Source of the DNA: Cornus controversa | Taxonomy: Eukaryota; Streptophyta; Magnoliopsida; Cornales; Cornaceae | NCBI GenBank assembly: GCA_026545225.1 | Contig: CM048851.1 | Coordinates: 32,239,956 to 32,303,955, forward strand | Direction of reading: 5' to 3' | Length of the DNA: 64,000 bases | Part shown: positions 57,291 through 64,000 of the stretch, piece after piece | Layout: each line of letters starts with the position of its first letter | How positions within the stretch are numbered: the first letter of the stretch is position 1 | Notes under the pieces: generated by a model | Seen by the model: only the letters and a program-made list of their open reading frames with translations | Databases searched by the model: none | Told to the model about the DNA's origin: nothing | Translations under genes and position numbers: made by a program

Positions 57291-60003
57291 TATGAAATAT
57301 AAAATAACAAGGTGCATTATGATTTAAATTAATTTACACAAACCGTTATTTCAAATCATCCAACATGAAATTATCATCATAAGACAAATCGTTCACAAGT
57401 AGGCTATAATCAAGTATTTGATGGGCATTTATATCCTTAAAAAAAATTACATTCAAGTAAATCAAATAACTCAAACATCCATTATATAAGCAATTTCCCA
57501 ACTCAACCTCCAATGCACTCAAATATATGAGGGAGTCTAAACCTAACTTTTATCTAGGTTTTTGGGCATATTCTACTGCTAAGAACCCTATTAAATCATT
57601 CTGGAATTTCCTAGAATCTATAAGAATTTAAAAAAATATTTTTCTAGCAAAAAGAAAATAAACATAATTCGAGGCATACTTTTCACAACCAACACAGTCA
57701 CAAGGGAGACTCATTTCCACATGAAATTTAAAACCCAGGTGCATTTTAATCCTATAAAGCTACCTAAATTTTTCTAGAATTTTTTTGAATTTTAAAATAT
57801 TTTCTAAAAATAAAAGAAGGTGAAAATCCAACTTTTAGACACTTTAAAAATTAATTGAATAACAAGGACAGATTATTTTGAGCTGAAAATTTAAACCCAA
57901 GTGCATTAAGCCTCCAGAGACTTACAGTAAAAATTTCGGAATTTTTTGAAATTTCTAACTATTTTCTAAAATTAAAGAGACTAAAAAAAATAGTTTTTAA
58001 ACACTTTAAAAATTAATTTAAAGAGAACGGTAAATCATTTCGACATGAAATTTAAACCCCAAACTCCTTAAGCTCCCAAGAAGTTGACATAAAATTGTCG
58101 GAATTTTCAGAATTATAAAAGTATTTTTAAAAAATAATTTTTCCAAATTTTCAAGTTTTCCCAAAAATTTCAAAAATACAAAATAAATATCAAAAAAATT
58201 CGGAATGGGCGCATATTTGACCCAGAGGTGGGTCCCTGTGAGTGGGACCCGAAAACAATTTTTTGGCCACCGGACGGTGCCGGAACCGGCTGCACGCACC
58301 CCCATGCGCCGGCGGCGCGGCCCCCACTCTTTTTTTTTTTTCTTTCTTTCTTCTTCCCACGGCTGAAACTTTAAAGCTCAACAATGGTGGCCGAACTTTC
58401 CGACCATATTCCGGTCACTTCCAGACACCAAATCGCTCGTATAAATATACCATTGAACTCGTCTCGATCTAAGCTACGTATTGGTACCAAATTCACGGCC
58501 TCTCGTGGCCTAAATCAAAAACACCCAATTTGAAGTTTCGAAAATCTAAAATTTCAAAGTCAGATTCTCATCAATCTACCCAACGGTTTACAACCAAATT
58601 TTCAAGGATTGTTCTAGGAAGTAAGATCTACCTATTGATCAGAATAAAATCCCTCAAAAATGATAAACACGGTAGACCCAAATTTCATGTTTGTATATAT
58701 ATACACCCGCCTATACTTATATATACATGTATATACATATGCAAAAATACCCTAAAACAGTACCAAAACTCCAAAATCCTAATGTTTAATTCATAGAATT
58801 ATTCTTAGCATGCAAAATTATTTAATTTCATAATTAAATGCATACAAATTTCTGGCAACATGTCTATACGATTAGCATAATTAATTCTCACAAAATTTAT
58901 CAACAGAAAAAAAAAATACAATTATATACAAATTTTCAAAATAAACACAATTCTCAAACCTAGACTATGCATACGGATTCAAAGGGGAAGAGAAGAATCA
59001 AACTTGCCTCTTTGACGATTCAAACACTCATTCACCGGAACTCCTTCTCTATTTCGTTTACTCTCCTGATTTTTGTGCGTAATGCAAACGGCAGAAACCC
59101 TAACTTCTTATTATCTTTTGTCCTAATCATTTTATTCTATTATTATTATTATTATTTTCTAAAAACTAAATAACTAAAAATAATAATAATAATAATAATA
59201 ATAACCATAATAATATAACTATATCCATGGCCCAACAACTTAAGCATATCCTTAGCCCAACCATTCCAGCCCAGATTCCTCCCTAGCCCAATCCAAAGCA
59301 TTTAAAAGATTTAAATCAAATAATACACAATCAATAAACAATTCATATAAATTGATAAAAATAAAAGTAGAGCAATTCACATGAAATGAAATAATTTATA
59401 AAGACAACCAATTCACATAAAATAATAATTGTATAAAGACCTAACAATTCACATGAAATGATAAAATGCATATAAAGGCATTTCTCATGAATTGAAAAAT
59501 AATAATAATAATAATATAAAAAAATTTAAATTCTTTAAAATAATAGACGTCCAAATTTTTTGGGGTATTACACTAGCCATCACGGCCAACCAGAGCTGGA
59601 CAACCTACCACTGGACCAAGCCTTGGCCACCATATACGACTCTCTCTCTCTCTATAGTTAGTTTCTCTCTAGGGTTTTTTCTCTTTGTATTTTTAGAAAT
59701 TTTAGTAAAATACTAAAGAAATAAAAGGAAAAACAATAATAATAAATATACATTTAACCCAACACCTAAACAATTATTCTCCGGCCCAAACTCAAAACTC
59801 CAACCCAAACTCTCCCTAGCCCAATCCGAAGAAGAATTAAAAATAAAGAACATAACAGAAATACAAAAGTATGGTCCAACCTAAAAAATAAAAATAAAAT
59901 AAAACAACCTAAAGCATTTAGAATTTAAAACACTCAATAACAATTTAAACAAATTAAAAAATCCAAATTAAAATTACATAACCTCAAAATTACGGGTATT
60001 ACA

Positions 60004-60370
60004 TTTCCGGTTATGTTTTCTTCATGAAAAATACGGCTTTCACATGGTGTTCAAAGAAACAACCCATTGTCACACTCTCAACTTGTGAAGCGGAATATGT
60101 TGCAGCCACTTCATGTTTTTGTCAAGCAATTTGGTTGAGAAATTTGTTGAAGAAATTACATATTTCATAAGAAGAGTCAATGGAGATTTTTGTGGACAAC
60201 AAATCGGCAATTGCATTAGCCAAGAATTCGGCATTTCATGATCGAAGCAAGCATATTAACACAAGATTTCATTTCATTAGAGAATGCATAACCAAGAAGG
60301 AAGTGGAACTTAAGTTTATGAAGCCACAAAATCAAGTTACGGATATTTTCACCAAACCCCTTAAGTTATA
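60004..60370 (+). pseudogene. Copia RNase H relic, second part
   Basis: Continues the frame cut at 52221: GYVFFMKNTAFTWCSKKQ, then TLSTCEAEYVAATSC (about 60075-60120), a stop near 60169, then an open stretch with VDNKSAIALAKNSAFHDRSK, HIDTR-like HINTRFHFIRE and VTDIFTKPLKL before the final TAG at 60369. The catalytic-site text is recognisable but the frame is broken by the insertion and the stop. Confidence 0.9.
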
Positions 60371-60425
60371 GATTTTCACAAGTTAAGGAGTTTGCTTGGA
60401 GTGGATAAATCAAGTTTAAGGGGGG

Positions 60426-60787
60426 TGTTGGAAATTACACTTGAATAAATTAATTGTTATTATGTTAGTGGTTGTTATTGTGTTAGTGGAGCTATTGTTG
60501 TGCTAGTTGAAGATGTGGAAAAGTTGTGTTAGTGGAGCTATTATTATACTAGTGGAAGATATGGGTAAGTTGTGTTAGTGGAGTAGAAGACATGAGAGTT
60601 AATGTTATGTTAGTGGGTGCAATGGCATATACATAGAGGTCTTACATATTTGTTTTGAAGCCTATGTAATGTTATGTTTTCTACCCAAAAAAATATGAGA
60701 AATAAAATATCTTCCAAGAGTTCCTGCTTTCATTTTCTCTTCCAATTTTATTATTATGTGTGTGTGAATTAGCAACTATTTCCAACA
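60426..60787 (+). repeat. Copia 3' LTR
   Basis: 362 bp, TGTTGGAAATTACAC to ATTTCCAACA, keeping the inverted TGTTGGAAAT/ATTTCCAACA ends that the 5' copy has lost. The polypurine tract precedes it immediately. Confidence 0.92.
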
Positions 60788-60889
60788 TAGACCACAAGTC
60801 TACAATTTTCACACCTTTCATTTTTCTCTCTAGGATTTTTTGCATTTCATCTTTGGTTGTGAAACATTTTCTTTTTTCACCAAAAAATA

Positions 60890-61029
60890 TGGAGTTCCTG
60901 GTCATCCTCCCAAACCCACTGCTACTAGCCACCGCTTTCCTTCTACCTCTCTCTCTCTCTCTCATCAGCAACCAACACCCGATATCCCTCTATTGGGGCA
61001 GGAATTCTTGTACTATAATTGAGAAATAA
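60890..61029 (+). pseudogene. Possible 5' fragment of a secreted protein gene (class III chitinase-like?)
   Basis: A 46-codon frame starts MEFLVILPNPLLLATAFLLP, continues as a Leu/Ser-rich hydrophobic run typical of a signal peptide, and then reads QHPISLYWGRNSC before stopping. In class III (GH18) chitinases the mature protein starts with an I(A/S)IYWGQN motif right after the signal peptide, which this resembles. Everything downstream is missing: LTR B starts 68 bp later. The hydrophobic run is partly a CT microsatellite, so chance is a serious alternative. Confidence 0.25.
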
Positions 61030-62267
61030 TTGGTAAAAATTTCAAATTAAGGTAACTCTCAATTTGAAAGCGAAGTGTTTACTTGGTGACAGAATATGTA
61101 ATACCCCAAAAAATTTAGGTGTCAATTTAATCTCTTTACATTATTACTTTATTTTATTAATTCATGTGAAATATTTTTTTTATATAAATTATCATTGTAG
61201 GTGAGTTGCTTGTCTTTTATACATGCATTTTATCATTTTATGTGAATTGGTATTAATTGTGTGTTATTTTATTTAAATGTTTTGGGTTGGGCTAGGAAGG
61301 AATTTGGGCTAGTATGAGTGGGCTAAGGTTATGTTTAAAATGATGGGCCTAGGGTTGAAATAATATTTTATTTCTATTGTTAGTATTATTAATTTGATTT
61401 TAATTAGTTTTAGGAAAATCAATAAAAGAATAATTAAGACAAAAAGGAAAAGAAAAGAAGAAGAAATTAGGGTTGCCGTTGTTTTACGCACAGAACTAAG
61501 AGCGAGTAAACGAAAGAGAGAAGGGAGTGACGATCGGGTGAACAAGTTGATTCGTCAGGAAAAAGGCAAGTTTGATTCTTCTCTTCCCCTTTGAATCCGT
61601 ATGCATAGTCTAGGTTTAAGGATTGTGTTTATTTTGAAAATTTGTATATTATTATTTTTTTTTCTGTTGATAAATTTTGTGAGAATTAATTATGCTAATT
61701 GTATAGATATGTTGCTAGAAATTTGTATGCATTTAATTATGAAATTAATGATTTTTCATGCTAAGAATAATTCTGTGGATTAAACATTAGGATTTTGGAG
61801 TTTTGGTACTGTTTTAGAATATTTTTGCATATGTATATACATGTATATATGATTGTATAGGCGGGTGTATATATATACGAACATGAAATTTGAGTCTACT
61901 GTGTTTATCATTTTTGAGGGATTTTGTTCCGATTAAAAGGTAGATCTTACTTCCTAGAACAATCCTTGAAAGTTTCGTTATGAACCGTTGGGTAGATTGA
62001 CGGAAAATTGAGTTTAAAATTTTAGATTTTTGAAACTTGAAATTGGGCGTTTTTGATTTAGTCCGCGAGAGGGGATAATTTTGGTACCAATACGTAGCTT
62101 AGATCGATACGAGTTCAATGGTATATTCATATGCGCGATTCGGTGCTCGGAAGTGATCGGGAAGCTCGGCCTCCATTGTTGGCCGCTGGAGCTTCAGCCG
62201 AGGAAGAAGGAAGAAGAAAGAAAAGAAAAAAAAAAAAAAAGGAAAAAAAAAAAAAAAAAAAAGGAAA

Positions 62268-62345
62268 AGGGGCCACGCGTTCGCCGGCGCGTGGGGGCGC
62301 GTGCCACCTGAGCCGGTGGCCGGAAAATTATTTTTGGGGGGGCCC
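62268..62345 (+). promoter_or_regulatory. GC/CpG-rich block conserved in LTR B
   Basis: A strongly GC-rich patch (CCACGCGTTCGCCGGCGCGT and following) after a long A/G run (62205-62267), in otherwise AT-rich DNA. The reverse copy has an equivalent block at 58240-58330. It could be a CpG-rich promoter region or transcribed leader; no TATA box or start site was identified. Confidence 0.45.
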
Positions 62346-63292
62346 ACCTCTGGGTTCAATATGGGCCCATTCCGAATTGTTTTGATATTTATTTTGTATT
62401 TTTAAAACTTTTGGGAAAACTTGAAAATCTGGAACAATCATTTTTTAAAAATACTTTTATAATTCTAAAAATTCCAAAAAATTTATTTCAACTTCCTGGG
62501 AGCTTAAGGGGCTTGGAGTTTAAATTTCATAGCAAAATGTTTTACCATTGTCTTTAAATTAATTTTTAAAGTGTCTAAAAACTGGATTTTTCAGCCTCTT
62601 TAATTTTAGAAAATAGTTAGAAATTTCCAAAATTTCCAAAAATTTTACTGTAATTCTCTGGAGGATAAATACACTTGGGTTTAAATTTTCAACTCAAAAT
62701 AATCTTTCCTTGCTGCTCAATTGATTTTTAAAGTGTCTAAAAGTTGGATTTTTCACTTTCTGTAATTTTAGAAAATACTTCTGAAATTCCAAAAATTCCC
62801 AAAATTTTTCTGTAACTGTTTAGAGATTAAATGACCTTGGGTTTAAATTTTCACCTCGAATTGAGCTTCCCTTGGTGTCAAATTAATTTTTAAAGTGCCT
62901 AAAAGTTGAATTTTCACCTTCTTTGGTTTATTAAAAATGTTTTTAAATTACAGAAAATTCCAGAATATTTTCTTAGTGTTCTTAGAAGTGAAATAGGCCC
63001 AGAAACCTAGATAAGAGTAAGTTTAGATCCCCTCGAAGATTTGAGTGCATTGGAGGTTGGTTTGGGGAATTGTTTCCTCTAATGGATGTTAAATTCTTTT
63101 GATTTAATCGATTGTGTTTATTATATATATAAATGCACATGGGATACTTGATTATAGTCTACTTGTGAACGATTTGTCTTATGATGATAATTTCATGTTG
63201 GATGATTTGAAATAACGTTTGTGCAAATTTAAATCATAATGCACCTTGTTATTTTATATTGCATATTGGAATGTATCTATGCATTTTATTTT

Positions 63293-63581
63293 GGCATGTA
63301 AGGATTGCCCGGCGTGTCAGGATCGCCTATACCTAATAAGGTATCTATGTATTTTATTTGGCATGTAAGGATTGCCCGGCGTGTCAGGATCGCCCATACC
63401 TAATAAGGTATCTATGCATTTTATTTGGCATGTCAGGATTGCCCGGCGTGTCAGGATCGCCCATACCTAATAAGGTATCTATACATTTTATTTGGCGTGT
63501 TAGGATCGCCTATACCTAATAAGGTATCTATACATTTTATTTAGCGTGTCAGGATCGCCCATATCTAATAAGGTATCTATA
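63293..63581 (+). repeat. Tandem hairpin repeat of LTR B, forward copy
   Basis: Three long units (about 66 bp, GGCATGTAAGGATTGCCCGG plus GTGTCAGGATCGCCCATACC) and then two short units (about 49 bp) lacking the GGATTGCC segment. Every unit contains ATACCTAATAAGGTAT or a one-base variant. Confidence 0.92.
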
Positions 63582-64000
63582 TATGTATGCACATGTTTTC
63601 TTTATTTTGAACTTAAAGAATGTGTTCATTGTTGGATGATAAGGGTGTGTTGGAACAATGTATAAGATGATTTTACTTCTGAAAACATGATCTAAATAGG
63701 AAATGACTAGTATGTATATATCTATACCTATTAAGGTATCAAAAGATTTAATGATGGCATGTTAGGATTGCTTAAACTTGATATTATTTTATATTATGTT
63801 TATTTCTGCTGAACGTAAGGAACGTGTTCACGTTTGCATAATTAGGGTTTGGGTGGAATATTATAAATATTGACTGTTGTTTTGGAAACACGAAACTGGG
63901 TAAAAGAATAGCTTGTAGGTTAAATCTATAGACTTATTTTATGTCCCTTATACTGAGGGTATGTATATTGGTTCTCTGATTGGGATGTAGTAGATAGAAC

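Larger units (their letters stand above)
54712..59572 (-). mobile_element. Gypsy-like solo LTR (B), about 3.4 kb without its nested insertion
   Basis: The plus-strand left end is TGAAATACCCCCAGAAAATT and the right end TTTTTTGGGGTATTACA; on the minus strand it starts TGTAATACCCCAAAAAATTT and ends TTTCA. The duplication CTAGC is perfect (54707-54711 and 59573-59577). A forward copy of the same LTR starts at 61097. Shared landmarks are a GC-rich block (58240-58330 here), a tandem hairpin repeat (57021-57290) and the TAGACTATGCATACGGATTC segment near 58962. No protein-coding capacity was seen. Length and TGTAATACCCC start suggest a chromovirus LTR. Confidence 0.82.
52222..60003 (-). mobile_element. 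Gypsy-like solo LTR (A), about 2.3 kb without nested insertions
   Basis: The plus-strand left end is TATCACACCCCGAATTTTTG and the right end AATTACGGGTATTACA, so on the minus strand it starts TGTAATACCCGTAATTTTG and ends with a mutated CA. Flanks are CTTCC (52217-52221) and TTTCC (60004-60008), one change. Removing it rejoins the RNase H text KSTS-GYVFF. It has been invaded by a TRIM (52773-53344) and by LTR B (54712-59572). The long Pro/Thr-rich open frame near 54407-54820 is a low-complexity artefact of this LTR. Confidence 0.78.
48202..60787 (+). mobile_element. Ty1/copia retrotransposon carrying nested insertions
   Basis: The 5' LTR (48202-48560, starts TATTAGAAATTA) and the 3' LTR (60426-60787, TGTTGGAAAT to ATTTCCAACA) bracket a gag-pol relic. 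The target duplication is a perfect TAGAC (48197-48201 and 60788-60792). PBS TGGTATCAGAGC is at 48564-48575 and a polypurine tract (AAGTTTAAGGGGGG) ends at 60425. RNase H is interrupted by a 7.8-kb block (52222-60003) that itself holds three more elements. Without insertions the element is about 4.8 kb, the normal copia size. Confidence 0.92.
61097..64000 (+). mobile_element. Gypsy-like LTR (B family), forward copy, cut by the window end
   Basis: Starts TGTAATACCCCAAAAAATTT and parallels, in reverse complement, the solo LTR at 54712-59572. Shared landmarks are the GGGTTGGGCTAGGAAGGAAT-type stretch near 61285, a GC-rich block (62268-62345), the repeating AATTAATTTTTAAAGTG(T/C)C phrases at 62560-62900, the tandem hairpin repeat, and GGTTCTCTGATTGGGATGTA at the right edge. 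About 2.9 of an expected 3.4 kb is visible, so whether it is a solo LTR or the start of a full element cannot be told. Confidence 0.82.

Noticed and set aside
62081..62385. Lys/Glu-rich and Phe-rich frames on both strands
   Set aside because: Translation of the A/G run and GC block in LTR B.
54712..64000. One giant inverted-repeat transposon spanning the two LTR B copies
   Set aside because: The reverse copy has its own perfect CTAGC duplication and sits inside LTR A within a copia element, so the two are independent insertions.

Overview
The window looks like nuclear DNA from a eudicot plant, probably one with a large repeat-rich genome. It has one intron-containing plant UDP-glycosyltransferase of the UGT85 type, one nuclear tRNA-Gln, a Cassandra element carrying a 5S rRNA-like domain, Sirevirus and Tekay-like LTR retrotransposons, and PIF/Harbinger debris. 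I cannot name the species. Nothing bacterial, plastid or mitochondrial was recognised.

Layout. 1-6.1 kb is the only gene-bearing end: a MITE, the UGT85-like gene (two exons, 1103-2642), a foldback MITE, then tRNA-Gln(CTG) at 6048-6119. 6.1-9.3 kb is low-information intergenic DNA with small duplications and one TRIM LTR. 9.3-21.05 kb is a decayed chromovirus (Ty3/gypsy) split by an LTR-to-LTR Sirevirus (Ty1/copia, 10608-17487, LTRs of equal length 1306 bp, TSD GAGTA). 21.3-25.6 kb is a decayed PIF/Harbinger transposon with a transposase relic, a Myb/SANT-like partner relic, and a 1.1-kb insertion whose removal restores the transposase frame. 25.6-38.4 kb is a field of Sirevirus LTR copies in both orientations, used repeatedly as insertion sites by a Cassandra TRIM, a 3.8-kb gypsy LTR and other Sirevirus LTRs. 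38.4-42 kb holds a hAT-like MITE duplicated in tandem and quiet DNA. 42-48 kb is a truncated copia relic and a Sirevirus LTR split by an inverted Sirevirus solo LTR. 48.2-60.8 kb is a copia element (TSD TAGAC) holding four further insertions, up to four levels deep, with a target duplication visible at each level. 61.1-64 kb is a second copy, in opposite orientation, of one of those inserted LTRs and runs off the window.

Only the UGT and the tRNA look functional. All transposon reading frames have stops, frameshifts or deletions, while non-coding retrotransposon signals (LTR ends, primer binding sites, polypurine tracts, repeated LTR motifs) are well preserved. The main unexpected theme is that several unrelated LTR or LTR-like families each carry a private cluster of short palindromes or hairpins: ACCGGT-centred motifs in Sirevirus LTRs, TTACGATGCATCGTAA in a gypsy LTR, ATCTCGAT-CA-ATCGAGAT in a TGAT...ATCA element, and ATACCTAATAAGGTAT hairpins in another gypsy-like LTR. 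All boundaries, target duplications and identities were read by eye.
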